Shown here one piece after another: positions 43,003 through 54,561 of a stretch of DNA of 64,000 nucleotides (positions within the stretch are counted from its first letter, which is position 1; every line of letters starts with the position of its first letter). Both the position numbers and the translations under genes were made by a program. This DNA comes from Selaginella moellendorffii (Eukaryota > Streptophyta > Lycopodiopsida > Selaginellales > Selaginellaceae). The stretch spans positions 2,260,444-2,324,443 of the forward strand of contig NW_003314264.1 of the NCBI RefSeq assembly GCF_000143415.4. The letters are read 5' to 3'. The notes below the pieces were generated by a model, which was not told where the DNA came from, did no database searches, and saw only the letters and a program-made list of their open reading frames with translations.

Positions 43003-43600
43003 ATGGGTTTCGTGAGTCTGAAGGGTTTGGTAACTCCGGAGGATGTGATCGGCGACGAAAGCTGGAAGATCCGGGACCTGGATCTTCCTAACTACTGGGA
43101 AGATCCCGTGGGCTTCCTAACTGGCTATGTATCAGCACTGATTGGCTACAGGTAAGACGAACCCAAATCCTCCTCACATAACACTTGATCACTGGCGCGC
43201 AGTGGAGACTTCAACGGCAAGCGGGATTGTCACGCCTTACGACATGTACGCGTGCCTGGACAGGGAGATGGACAAGAACGACGGGCCTTACCTCCTCTTT
43301 GGCGTGCTCTTGTCCAGGGGGTTTCGTGTCACTTTTTACAGGTGGGAGCGCGGTGGCTATGGCGACGAGGTGCGCAAGGACGTGTGCTATCCCGCCTTCA
43401 ATTTCAACATACCGCACGAGGTTCGCGACGTGATCGGGCCGACCATCCGCGGAATGCTGAATGAAGTCATTCGCCAAGATCGCACCGACGCTCGGAACAA
43501 TCTCAAGGTGCTCAAGGCGGGAAAAGACGCCAGGATGATCCAGCCGCATGAGTACGATCTGTTCGTGGACTATCCAGATCGTGATGTTATTCTGGTGTGA
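43003..43600 (+). CDS. uncharacterised two-exon protein
   Basis: Exon 1 (43003-43151) gives MGFVSLKGLVTPEDVIGDES... to SALIGY. Exon 2, best started at 43222 (AG before C at 43220-43221), restores frame to GIVTPYDMYACLDREMDKNDG and runs to the stop at 43600, for 175 residues. The more obvious acceptor at 43201-43202 would break frame, so the splice choice is inferred. It contains CYPAFNFNIPHEVRDVIGPTI and ends DLFVDYPDRDVILV. No signal peptide or membrane segment. I do not recognise the family; codon use and length suggest a genuine gene. Confidence 0.6.
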
Positions 43601-43609
43601 AGCTTGTGC

Positions 43610-45200
43610 TTGACCAAGTTTGGGTTCATTGCTGTGGCCTAGAGATCGCAAGGCTTTTTTTGTTTTTCCTCTACTTTGGCTGCTAGTTTGACGAAGGCAA
43701 GCCGCCTAGACGGGCACAACAAGCGCCGGCAACCGGATTCTGTCGCCAGTTAAAGTCCTCCATTAACTCAAAGTACGCATCGCTTGACATGAGTTCTTGA
43801 GAGTGAGGGAGCACGGGGAGGGAAAACCAAGTCTTTGCACTCTTCTTTAACTTCATCTCTGCTTGTGAAGTTTTGAATTTGGTAGCAGCTCAATTTTGTG
43901 AGGGAAAGCCTTGAAGATTTTAATAACTTCAATTATATTGCTTAGGTCATATGATTAGTGGATTTTGCATCATTTTTCTCCTAACCGCTCGGTTTTCTAA
44001 CAATTTCTCACAGCTAGAAGGTCTATTTGGGTTGTTCTTTGATGTGTCACCAATGCCTGACCTGGTCACTGAACGTGGATTGGAATGGAGGAGGAGGGGA
44101 GGATTGGGAATTCAAATATTAGAACAGCATAGCCTGGTCTGAGGAGCCTAGTTTGCGCCTGCCTGTGCCTGACGAAGGATCACTGTCCCTAAATAGTACT
44201 TTAGCAGCCATAGTGTTGTAGATCTTGAAAATGATGCCAGCCATGATGCTTTAGATATGACGAAAAGAACACCTTATTTTGACATGTAGAGACCAAAACA
44301 ACCATAACTCCTAGGATATGAAGCACCTCGGCTACCACTTTAGCTCGTCAAAAAGAGGAGATCAACAGCTTTCTAACAAGGCAGAACTACCGCATTCAGA
44401 AGATGCCATCACTGGAAACTCAGCACTACAAACTGGAAAAGAACAAAAAGTTGTCCAGCAAATCTGGAGATCAAAACAAATACAAGAGCCTCAAAAGGAC
44501 TCAAAGGGAATTGTTGCAGTGAGAGTTTAAGATGCATGAGTGGAGGGCTGAGCTACTTCAAAGAGTATTGGTGTAAAGAAAGGAGATGCCACATTGCACA
44601 GTTGTGACCATTTGCTGCTACCAAGAAATTAAATGTTTACTCTCACTCAACTCCTCATAAGCACCTTCCATGACTCGTTAGGTGTATGGTTGAACGGTTT
44701 GAGATGTGGCTATCACATTTTGGCCTCCTTTGAATTCAGTTGCTGAAAAGAAGAAGAATTTATCATTGAGATCAGTGAAAAGATTTTGCTCACCCAAGTT
44801 TTTGTCTTCCACAAAGCCTAAAATTGGTACCACTCGCGATGGATAGACAAATATTAATGTAGATTTTCCCGTCTAATTGAAACACCATCATCTTCTCTGG
44901 GTGTGTAGTAACACCAAGCTGCTCCCAATCCATCAATGAATAGGCAAAGTTAGCATTAACCTATCCCATTAGCCAAGCGCAGCAGAGAAACAAGAGGTAG
45001 GGTTAATCCAGGAGAGCCTGAAAGAATGGCGTTTGCATCCCTCGGGTTGTTAGTAAATGGGGTCACTGAGACCCCCCCGTAGTGCTAAGTCGGTGGTACC
45101 CAAGGAGGCCCGATGCGTTTTGTAAAAATTTCTTCCTAAAAGGTTAGTGAATCGTTTTTCCACCGTGAAAGACGAAAAGGGTTTTAGTCCCAAGGTTTGG
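43610..45200. other. intergenic DNA, no gene seen
   Basis: About 1.6 kb with no ORF above 90 codons and no recognisable repeat or RNA. It lies between the unknown two-exon gene and the mitoferrin-like gene. Confidence 0.5.
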
Positions 45201-45205
45201 GGTTT

Positions 45206-46145
45206 ATGCCAATGAGCGATGGCGATGGGAAAACGAGGCTGGCCTTCTGGCAACACATGGTGGCGGGCTCGCTCACGGTCGAGCACTCGGCAATGTTCCC
45301 GGTGGACACCGTCAAGACCCACGTCCAGATGACTCCATCGTCATCCTCTTCTCCCTGCTCTTGCGGCTCGCTGCGAGCCCTCTCCGGCGCTGTGCGATCC
45401 ATCCTCAAGAGCAATGGCCCCGCGGGCTTCTACAGGGGCTGGGCGCGGTGGCGATCGGCGCTGGGCCCTCGCACGCCCTCCACTTTGCGGTGTACGAGCT
45501 CGTCCGCGATCGGCTCGAGGACGAGCACCGGCGGCGCCACCACCGCGTGGCGGCGGACATGGCCGCGGGCGCCGCCGCCACCATCGCCCTCCACACGCCC
45601 ATGGACGTGGTGAAGCAGCGCCTCCAGCTCGGCCACCGGGCCGGCGTGTACGGCTGCATACGGAGGATCTCCGTACCGAGGGGTTCCGGGTGTTTTACGC
45701 GTCCTACGGCACCACGGTGCTCATAAACGTCCCCTTCTCCGCCGTACAGTTCGCCATGTACGCGGCCGTCAAGAGGAGGATGCTGGACGCCGGGGAGCAT
45801 CGGCGTACGGACGGGGACGTGACGACGCCGCCGGGGCCGCGGCGGGGGCGCTGGCCAGCGGGTTTACCACCCCGTTTGACGTGGTAAAAAAGAGGCTTTC
45901 TCTTCTTGTTCATCTTGCTCATGTGATGGAATTTTCTTACCAGGGTGTTTGCGGTGCTGCAAAGCATGGGACGAATTCTATAGCTGCGGTTGCGCAACAC
46001 ATTGTTGCAAAGGAAGGCTGGGCGGCGGGTCGCCATCCACGGCGATTATCTGGTCGACTTACGAGGCTGGGAAGGCGTTTCTACGTACTTTGGACTCGTC
46101 CAAGGCAAGCGCGAGCGTTAAAAACCAATGGTTTTGTTTTTGTTG
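45206..46145 (+). pseudogene. mitoferrin-like mitochondrial carrier, frameshifted
   Basis: Encodes the three-fold repeat of the mitochondrial carrier family, nearest to mitoferrin (MRS3/4 iron carriers of the inner membrane). Repeat 1 has FWQHMVAGSLTVEHSAMFP and PVDTVKTHVQ; repeat 2 has AADMAAGAAATIALHTPMD and DVVKQRLQ; repeat 3 has ALASGFTTPFDVVKKRL, then GVCGAAKHGTNSIAAV and IIWSTYEAGKAF. The coding frame shifts about 45433 (G-run in AGGGGCTGGG), about 45668 (AGGATCTCCG) and about 45800-45835. The usual RGW-PRMLFH segment before IIWSTYEAG is missing. These are either true lesions or sequencing errors in very GC-rich DNA (45430-45850). Called a pseudogene, with the second option open. Confidence 0.75.
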
Positions 46146-46250
46146 AGAGATCGTCTAGTTATCTAGACTCATTACAATTTTGTGAGATGCCTGTATCAAA
46201 TTATTCATGTTGCAAAAAACGCTATTATATGTACACGAAGAAAATCAATC

Positions 46251-47021
46251 CTAGAAGAAGCACAAGCACAGCAACACAAAGAAGCCCACGAACAAGAGCA
46301 TCTTGGACAAAAACCTCTCTTGCTCTTGCTGGGCACTTAACGCAGCATTAGCGGGATTACTCGTCCCATTCGCACTAGCACCAGCACCGCCGCCGCTGCC
46401 TCCATTTCCTCCTCGGCTCCCACCTCCGGCTCCGCCGCCGCCACCATTCCCGCCACCGCCACCGCCGCCAGAAACTCCCGCGCTCCCAAACCCGAGGTCG
46501 GGGAAGCCGTTGCTCGTGGCGGAGAAGCCAAAGAGGAATGGAAACAGTCCAAAGCCGAGCGTCACGTTTCCAAACTGCGTCGTCGCCGATGGCCCTGTGA
46601 AGAAACTAAAGCCCATTTGCTGGAACGCTCCTCCTCCGGAGTGAGAATTTTGCCTGTGCTGGTGTGGGAGATCGGTCCTCTGGCCGGGCGGGCGATTGGG
46701 GATATTTTCCACGCCCTTTTTGCGCGGATCGCTGGTGCCCTTGCCGCGGCCATAGATCGGGATCACCTTGGCCTCCTCCACGGCGGATTTGCAGACGGGG
46801 CATTCTGTGCAGCTGGATCGCGAGGCGAGCCAGCGGTAGAGGCAGGGCCAGCAGAAGAGATGGCCGCAGTGCGTGACCACCGGATCCTGCGCAAGCTCCA
46901 GGCAGATGTTGCAATCGTAGCTACCTGATCCGCCATCGCTGCCGCCGGCGCTGGCGCCATTGCTGGTGGCGCCGCTGGGATCGCCGGTGCTGGAATCCAT
47001 GCGAGAGGATCGATGGAGCAA
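46251..47021 (-). CDS. RMA-type RING E3 ubiquitin ligase, intronless
   Basis: A 256-residue single-exon protein of the RMA/RNF5 family, tail-anchored ER ubiquitin ligases in ERAD-like quality control. The RING-HC domain (C37, C40, C52, H54, C57, C60, C74, C77) reads CNICLELAQDPVVTHCGHLF then CWPCLYRWL and CPVCKSAV. It is followed by the family's KVIPIYGRGKG and PRKKG-IPNRPPGQR. A Gly-rich low-complexity stretch (about 185-215) is lineage-specific. The C-terminal hydrophobic run MLLFVGFFVLLCLCFF is the membrane anchor. MDSSTG at 47000 is an alternative start; both leave the RING intact. It shares a 143-bp divergent promoter with the PhyH gene. Confidence 0.92.
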   Translation of the reverse strand: MLHRSSRMDSSTGDPSGATSNGASAGGSDGGSGSYDCNICLELAQDPVVTHCGHLFCWPCLYRWLASRSSCTECPVCKSAVEEAKVIPIYGRGKGTSDPRKKGVENIPNRPPGQRTDLPHQHRQNSHSGGGAFQQMGFSFFTGPSATTQFGNVTLGFGLFPFLFGFSATSNGFPDLGFGSAGVSGGGGGGGNGGGGGAGGGSRGGNGGSGGGAGASANGTSNPANAALSAQQEQERFLSKMLLFVGFFVLLCLCFF

Positions 47022-47164
47022 GCCCTAGAAATATCGTGGACCAAATGGCTAGGGTTTTTTTCCTTTATCTTCTTTTGTGTTAAGTTTCCAATGACGAGGG
47101 CTTTCGTCGTTGGTTCTCACGGGGTTGGGGCGGTGTTTGCGCCAGGCGCTAAAGAGCGCTGGCG

Positions 47165-48506
<1,342 letters not shown>

Positions 48507-48812
48507 TCAAAGGCACAGGAGTTCCAGTTTCGCAAATACTATCATAGAGAATAGAGAAAACACTACTTCTTATACCATAATGTCATACTTGTTGAGATAC
48601 TGGACAAGACCATCGAAATCCACTGCATGTCCGAAATTGTGTATCGTCTCACGTAGCCATTTCATGCGGTGGCCAAATTCTCTCAAAAGTTTCTTGCAAA
48701 ACAATACAAAGGGATCATAAGTAAGTTACACCGCCTACGGATCCTCGACAGTAAGTTAATATCTCCACGTAAAAAAAAATCGTTCCCAAAAAGGAAATAG
48801 AATTACTTTTTC

Positions 48813-51051
48813 TTACGTGCCAGCTCGACTCATGGAAATTGCTCCTCCATTAACAGCAACACCTTTCCCTTTCCCGCCCAGCATCCTCCTCACCGAAACG
48901 AGGGGGTCCATCTTCTCTCACAAGAAACGCAACCGTTATACAAAAGAAACAAGAGAAAACAATCTCGCAGTACTCACCTTATTGACAGCGGCAGCCTTGT
49001 CTCTATCACTCACAACGCCGGACTTCGCATTCGTCGCGGCGCAAGAGAAGATAGCGTCGATCGTCATCTGCCAGCCACACTTTCCTGACTGATCTGCCGC
49101 ATTCGAACTTATCCAAGGACAAAAATAGCGATGGTGATGGACGGGATCGAATTCGCTCGGGCTGCCTGTCACAGTTCACAGAATCGTGACGGATAACCAA
49201 CGAGAAAACAAAAAAATTCCTAGGACAAAACCGAGGAGCATCTAACGTACCACTGAAAATCGCGGCTTCCTTTGCAACGTCCTGGCTCGCGGCCTTCTCT
49301 CGGCTCAGTACTGTGTCCTGCTCCTCGTCGCTTCCTTGTGGAGAGCACTCCACACTCTCGGCAGAGTTTTCGTGCCTGTTGTGGTTATACGACGTCTCCA
49401 CCGCGTTCACGGACGAGCTGCCCGGCAAGCCGTCCACGGCTTTCAGTTTCTTCCTGTGTGCCGACTCCGAATCACGTTTTCTCTTGCTGCTCGACCTGTC
49501 CTGTACCGTTGTTTTCTCGGCCGGCTCTTGCTCCAGAGTCGACTTTCTCGGCTGGAAGTCATCGTGCCGCTGACTGTTGAGCCCCGGAATGGGAATGGAG
49601 GCCGGAGAGGGTGCTGAGAGTCGCGTTGGTCGTGGACCGCCGGCTATAGTAAGAGTGAGATCGAGACCCGGGTTTTTCTTTGAATCGTCGACCGCAGCGG
49701 CGTCGTTGTCTTCGGAGATCGTGGCTTCTGCGTTGACAGTGTCGATGTTTTCGGCTGCGTTGTCGTCAACGTGTGCATTGACATCACCGGCGGGGAGGAC
49801 TTCAACGTTCTTCTTCGCGGATGCTTCGATGGTTGACAAGATTGCCGTGATGGAGAGCGAAGAACGGCTCAAAGTCCGGAACCTCCACAGCCCAACGCTT
49901 GCCTTGCACAGACGACACTCCAAAACTGCTGAGCAGGGATCGCTGCCTGTTGCAAGAGAAACCCTGAGCTCGTGAGAATCCACATTGGAGTCGTGACTAT
50001 CAACAGCGTAAGGAAGAAGCCGCACCTCCCATCCACAGAGACTTATAAGCTTTTGGGCCTGTAAGTTATAGCAAACGATCAGACCTTGACAAGACAAACT
50101 ACAGCTTTACCAACCTGTAGAAACGCCTCGTATGTTTGTCGCAGCTTTTGCACAGCCTCTCCTTGTGCAGCTTCTAACTCTCGGACTGCAGCATCATTCG
50201 AAGGCAACGCCAGCAAACTTGCAACTTGATCCCCTCTCGAGATCTTCATGCGCTCGACAGTCGAAGAGGAAATCACCGGAAGATCAGAGAGAAGTGCCAC
50301 GGATTGCAAGCGTGCTTCGTATGCTTGAACTAAAACTGGAGCAGGAGTTGGCGGAAAAGCTGCAAGATCTTCGCCACAGCCATTTCCTTTCCACGGACAA
50401 GATGTCTTGTGGCCATCGTGAAGCTTTCGCGAAAACTCCAGCCCCGCCGTTTCAACTGGCATTCAATCAAGGAAATAAGATGACGGTCTCTAGTCACACA
50501 GAAAAGTACCTTCCTTCTTCGACCATGTCGCTGGAAAGGAGAAACTTAGACGCGATCCACAGACCTCGCAGCAGAGCAAATCCATATCGACATTGATCCA
50601 TCCTCTTTGTGCACAGGCAACAGGGCCCGCTGCCTGATAGCAAGAGTGAGATGAGAAAGAGAAGCAGGAGTTCTTCTCACTTACCGATGGTTTTCCAAAC
50701 CAGCTCACGGATTTAAAGGTCCCCAGGCGCCGCAACAAATCTTCTCGATCCCATGGCCGGCAGCTCGGCGTGGAACTGGACGCTATTTCTCCAGCATTCT
50801 TCTCTCCGGCATTCTTCTCACCGGGACTTCTCTCAAGCGCGAGAGGCGTGACGACCCGGCGCTCCAAAATGCTCTTTGTTGGTGGAGACGAGGAGCTTCT
50901 CAAAACATAAAACGAAATCTAAGCTATGAATAGCCACGAATACTGCGAGACATTACCATGAAGACGCCGCCTGGATCGGCGACGAGAAGATCCTGTCCAT
51001 CGCTCGCTGAATGCGCTGCTCGGCATCGTCGTCCTTGTCGCCGCTCGTCAT
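48813..51051 (-). CDS. C3HC zinc-finger protein (NIPA/ILP1-like)
   Basis: Seven exons read from the ATG at 51049-51051 (exon 1 50957-51051) to the TAA at 48813 (last exon 48813-48914). The first zinc-binding domain is in exons 2-4: CRPWDREDLLRRLGTFKSVS, then CAQRGWINVDMDLLCCEVCG and KLHDGHKTSCPWKGNGC, the C3HC fold of human NIPA/ZC3HC1 and plant IAP-like protein ILP1. A second, Rsm1-like module near the C-terminus has FDPVHHHRYFCPWI and CGWQMTIDAI. Between them is a disordered, charged linker with a basic nuclear-signal-like KRKRDSESAHRKK. Family members are nuclear; NIPA is an SCF adaptor and nuclear-basket protein in animals, and ILP1 is implicated in genome stability in plants. Divergent from ATP synthase e with 127 bp between starts. 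Confidence 0.85.
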
Positions 51052-51178
51052 CCCGAGTGAAAGCCCTAGATCATTATTTCCCTCAAGAACCCTAAAGAGT
51101 TTGGGAAGGACAAGGGAAAAACCCTAGGAAGGAAGCGCACAGCGGCGCCATTGTGTTTGAGCGGTCGATCGTTTGGCG

Positions 51179-51469
51179 ATGGCGGGGCCTGCGGGGGGTC
51201 CATACTCCGGGACGAGCACACTGGCTATGGTGAGCGCCTCCATCTCTCGCCCAGATTGAGCTCGTTTGATCGGGTTTGTTCCGTGGATCTTAGGTCGCTA
51301 GAGTCTCTGCGTTCTCATTTGGGCTTGTCTATGGTGCGATGAAGTTAAGTTACTTGAAGGTAATCTTTGCGATCCCACCTTTTCTTGCTTGTTCACGGTT
51401 TTCTTTATTGTTTCTTCGTAGGCAAAGGCTCGATCGGAGCAAAGGGCTGCCGCCAAAATGGCACACTGA
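51179..51469 (+). CDS. mitochondrial ATP synthase subunit e
   Basis: Three short exons (51179-51229, 51294-51359, 51422-51469) encode 54 residues: MAGPAGGPYSGTSTLAM, then VARVSAFSFGLVYGAMKLSY, LK and AKARSEQRAAAKMAH. This is the plant subunit e form: a GPYSGTSTLA start, one membrane helix carrying a GxxxG-like FGLVYG motif, and a basic tail. It sits in the membrane part of complex V and helps dimerisation. All introns are GT-AG and phase 0. It is too small to stand out as an ORF. Its start lies 127 bp from the divergent C3HC gene, with AACCCTAAA and AAACCCTAGG motifs in between (51089-51128). Confidence 0.88.
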
Positions 51470-52999
51470 GACGGAGAGAACTTTCCACAGCCACCTTCCA
51501 TTTCAACCCTCGGGGACTCTTTTGATAAACCTTGGAATGGTATGGTTCATTTTTCCGCAATAGCAGCAGCTAGCAACGAATTTTTCCCCCGAGGATTCTA
51601 ATCTCTTCTTTTTGGATCATTTGGATCAAAGAATAAGCTCCTGGAGAGTCTCTTTTTCCGAAGAAGTTCTGCTCTTGCTCGCTGGGCCTTGATGACACAG
51701 AAACATTTCTCGATGCTGAGAGGAAAAAAAATATCCCTGCTGAGAAATCGTGCGTAGTGTCTGATGCCCAGGACCAAGGACTTAAGGGTTTTTAGGGCAC
51801 ATGGAGGATGGCACATGGATGTGCCATGCATGTAGCCATGATGCGGCCATATCCACTTGGCGCAAGTTGCCTGATATTGACGTGACAGTGATGTGGGATC
51901 CGCATGCATGCCAATGGATGCGTAGGTATGCGCATATATGACAGGCCACAAGTGGGCACATGGGGCCGCTAGGATGGCTCGCCGAGCTTGCTTGTGACGA
52001 GCAAGTGAGGCACCAGGAATTGGATGTAAGCGCTGTAACTCTTTTTTTTCTTGTTTGTAAAGGTTTTTCGTTCTTATATTTTCCTGTAGTTCGCGATTTT
52101 GTTCTATCCGTGGGGCTGCAGACAAGCATTTTTATACGCATTACTATTTACAATATCATGCTTTTTTCCCGCCTTTTGCAACTTGCTTCTGCCGCCAAGG
52201 AAAATCTTAAAACGCTCCGCTGACGCAGCTTGGTGTTAAATTTTTCCGCCATGGCAATGATAATGTAATGAGCCGAAGGCGGTGTTCAACGAATTCTCGT
52301 ACGGAGGCGGTGGTTTCTTGTGGACAAGGCGCGGCTTTTTGGATCGGGGAATCAAAGGGCAACTTGGTGTGTACGGTAGGGCGACATGTCGCACGTGCGA
52401 TCCTACATTCGCTGCTACCAACGTTTGCCTAGTGGATGAGGTTGGGCGTACGGCGGGCATCAAATAGTATATCCGGTGGATGGCATGGTTGCACGGCATG
52501 CCATGGCATGGCATGGGCAGTATGGGTCCATCAATGGGATCTCCTCCTATGGTTACTTACACCCTCCTCGTCGCTGTGGTCCGGCTGTGTTCTAGGTAGA
52601 GCTGCGCTCCCCTCCCTCCTTCTCGATCATTGGCGCAGGGCTGGAATCGCGAGCGCCGAGCGCCTCACGATCTCTATCTGCTCAATCCGGAGGTGAGAAG
52701 CGCCTCTGCTGGGATCCCCGCGGTGGAAATCCCGCTGCCGGGGCCGGAAATTCCCCTCGCATTGGGGCTTGCGGGGCTCGTCCGAGGCGGCGCTGGCGGA
52801 ATCCGGCATGGGAGCGCGGGCGTGAGAGTGCGCGCGCGATCGGTCGATATTTCGGGCGGCGAGGGAGCGGCAGCGCTGGATGCAATGTGCAGGGTAAGCG
52901 CGAGCGGGCGAATCTTGGCGCTCTCTTTCTCTTGATCCAAGATCCCTCTTCTTGTTCTTGGAGCCAAAAGAGGAATCAGCGAGAAAGAGATAGAGAGCG
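51470..52999. other. intergenic region and likely PYL promoter/leader
   Basis: Contains CATGG/GCATGC-rich stretches (51790-51960 and 52480-52515, e.g. GCATGCCATGGCATGGCATG) and an open stretch at 52630-52935 on the plus strand with low-complexity Gly/Ala coding potential. That stretch is best taken as GC-rich 5' leader of the PYL gene. No separate gene is supported. Confidence 0.5.
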
Positions 53000-53791
53000 A
53001 TGCTGATGAAATCCTGTGTGCAGCAAGGAGGAAACCACGACGCATTCGGGCGGTTCGAGCAAGATCACGACGACGGGGATCGGCACCGGGGCCAGCGCCT
53101 GCGCGAGCGGCGGCGGCGCCACGGCGGCGGCGCAGCGGAGGAAGCGGCGATGGGGCCTTCCGCGGAGGATGGATTGCACAGCCAGGTGTGGCGGTGGATG
53201 TACCAGCTGACGGACGAGGAGGTGGAGAAGCTGCCCGAGGAGGTGTGGGAGTACCACCGCGCGCGCAGCGGCGGCGCGGGCATCGGGCCCAACGAGTGCT
53301 GCTCGGTGCTGATCCAGCGCGTGAGGGCGCCGCTGCCGGTGGTCTGGTCGGTGGTGCGCCGCTTCGACAAGCCCCAGCTCTACAAGAACTTCATCCGGAG
53401 CTGCAGCTTCAAGGGGGACGAGTTAAGGGTGGGGTGTACGCGCGAGGTGACCGTCGTCTCGGGCCTGCCCGCCACCTCCAGCACCGAGAGGCTGGAGATC
53501 CTGGACGATGACAAGCACGTCTTGAGCTTCCGGGTGGTGGGCGGGGATCACCGGCTCAACAACTATCGCTCGGTGACTAGCTTGCACGAATTCGACGTTG
53601 AGGGGGCCAAGGGGACGCTGGTGGTGGAGTCGTATGTGGTGGACGTGCCGCCCGGGAACACGAGGCAGGATACTTGCTTGTTCACGGACACGGTGGTGCG
53701 ATGCAACCTCCAGAGCCTGGCACACATGACGGAGAAGCTGGCGGTGGCTTGTGCTAGCGAGCAGCATCGCCAGCTCCATCAAGCAAGGTGA
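53000..53791 (+). CDS. PYR/PYL/RCAR abscisic acid receptor
   Basis: A single-exon, 263-residue START-fold ABA receptor; on hormone binding it blocks clade-A PP2C phosphatases and frees SnRK2 kinases. The receptor domain starts near residue 88. It has ECCSVLIQRVRAPLPVVWS, VVRRFDKPQLYKNFIRSC, the gate loop SGLPA (154-158), TERLEILDDD, FRVVGGDHRL with the latch HRL (184-186), NYRSVTSLHEF, VVESYVVDVPPGNT, and a C-terminal helix with CNLQSLAHMTEKLA. The N-terminal ~85 residues are unusual: a charged RLRERRRRHGGG stretch and WRWMYQLTDEEVEKLPEEVW precede the fold. The intronless state is common in the family. The start could also be a later Met (residue 51, MGPSAED). Confidence 0.95.
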   Translation: MLMKSCVQQGGNHDAFGRFEQDHDDGDRHRGQRLRERRRRHGGGAAEEAAMGPSAEDGLHSQVWRWMYQLTDEEVEKLPEEVWEYHRARSGGAGIGPNECCSVLIQRVRAPLPVVWSVVRRFDKPQLYKNFIRSCSFKGDELRVGCTREVTVVSGLPATSSTERLEILDDDKHVLSFRVVGGDHRLNNYRSVTSLHEFDVEGAKGTLVVESYVVDVPPGNTRQDTCLFTDTVVRCNLQSLAHMTEKLAVACASEQHRQLHQAR

Positions 53792-54561
53792 AACTTTGCT
53801 CCTTCGTTGTGGTGTTTTTTTTTTCTTTTTTCCCTCTCTTTCTCCCTCTTTTGGTTTTGGGCCTCTCGTCGCCTTTTTATTTTTTTCTCAGTTTATTTGG
53901 AGAGGGTGGTTCTCGCTTTCTTTTCTTGCTTCCCCTTTTTCGCTGTCTTTTAAGAGAATCCTGCTACTTCTGCTGCCGCTGCTGCTGCTGCTGCTACTCG
54001 TTGTCTTTACTTTTCTACTTTCTCTTTTGAGGGGACACTCCTTAAACTCTTTCTTAAGGTCTCGGCAAGACGAACACAGGAAGAAGAAAGACAAAGAAGA
54101 CGAAGCAAACGAAACACACACACGCGATGAACTGCTCAGGCGATTACTGCTTAAGAGCTCAACCACATCTTATCTCTCTATTTCTTCCTTGCATGCTGTA
54201 TTTATCATGTGTGGCAATGGCAATACATGATGCTCTCCGTTTTTTTTAATTTTTCTTTGCAGCCTCAGTGATTCGGGCAGGACTGGTCGATCGATAGCTA
54301 GCTCTCAAACAAAACAGCGCAGGGGGCAGCGTTATCGCTGGCAGCAGTCTCAGAAATAAAACGAACGGCATGCCCCGCTAGAGGGGGGCGTGGAAATGAT
54401 CGACACCATTTAGGTGGAATGGGACAATCCAGCTTTGGTACTGTACAACGGAATTTGGCCTATAGCCAGGTTTTGATATCTCGCAGCATGGCTCATGGCA
54501 TATGGGAAAGTTAACTTAAGCCCAACATTAGCAGCCACTCACCTCGAGGAGAATGAGTGCT
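53792..54561. other. 3' flank of PYL and gap to VPS33
   Basis: Pyrimidine-rich sequence with CTG triplets (53966-53990), T-runs and no convincing gene. The open frames across 53751-54230 are low-complexity Ser/Leu/Phe readings of the CT-rich tract. Confidence 0.5.

Noticed and set aside
45414..45887. 157-codon ORF as a separate gene
   Set aside because: Its second half is the third frame of the mitoferrin-like reading and its first half is out-of-frame GC-rich sequence.
51598..52125. 175-codon minus-strand ORF
   Set aside because: His/Ala/Arg-rich random-looking sequence with no motif, in a CATGG-rich intergenic stretch; no splice or promoter support.
52630..52935. Possible extra 5' coding exon of PYL (101 codons)
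   Set aside because: Low-complexity Gly/Ala/Arg reading that does not join the receptor in frame by clear splice sites; the family has no such domain.
53751..54230. 159-codon ORF after PYL
   Set aside because: Translation of a CT-rich tract (runs of Leu, Phe, Ser); overlaps the end of the PYL coding region.
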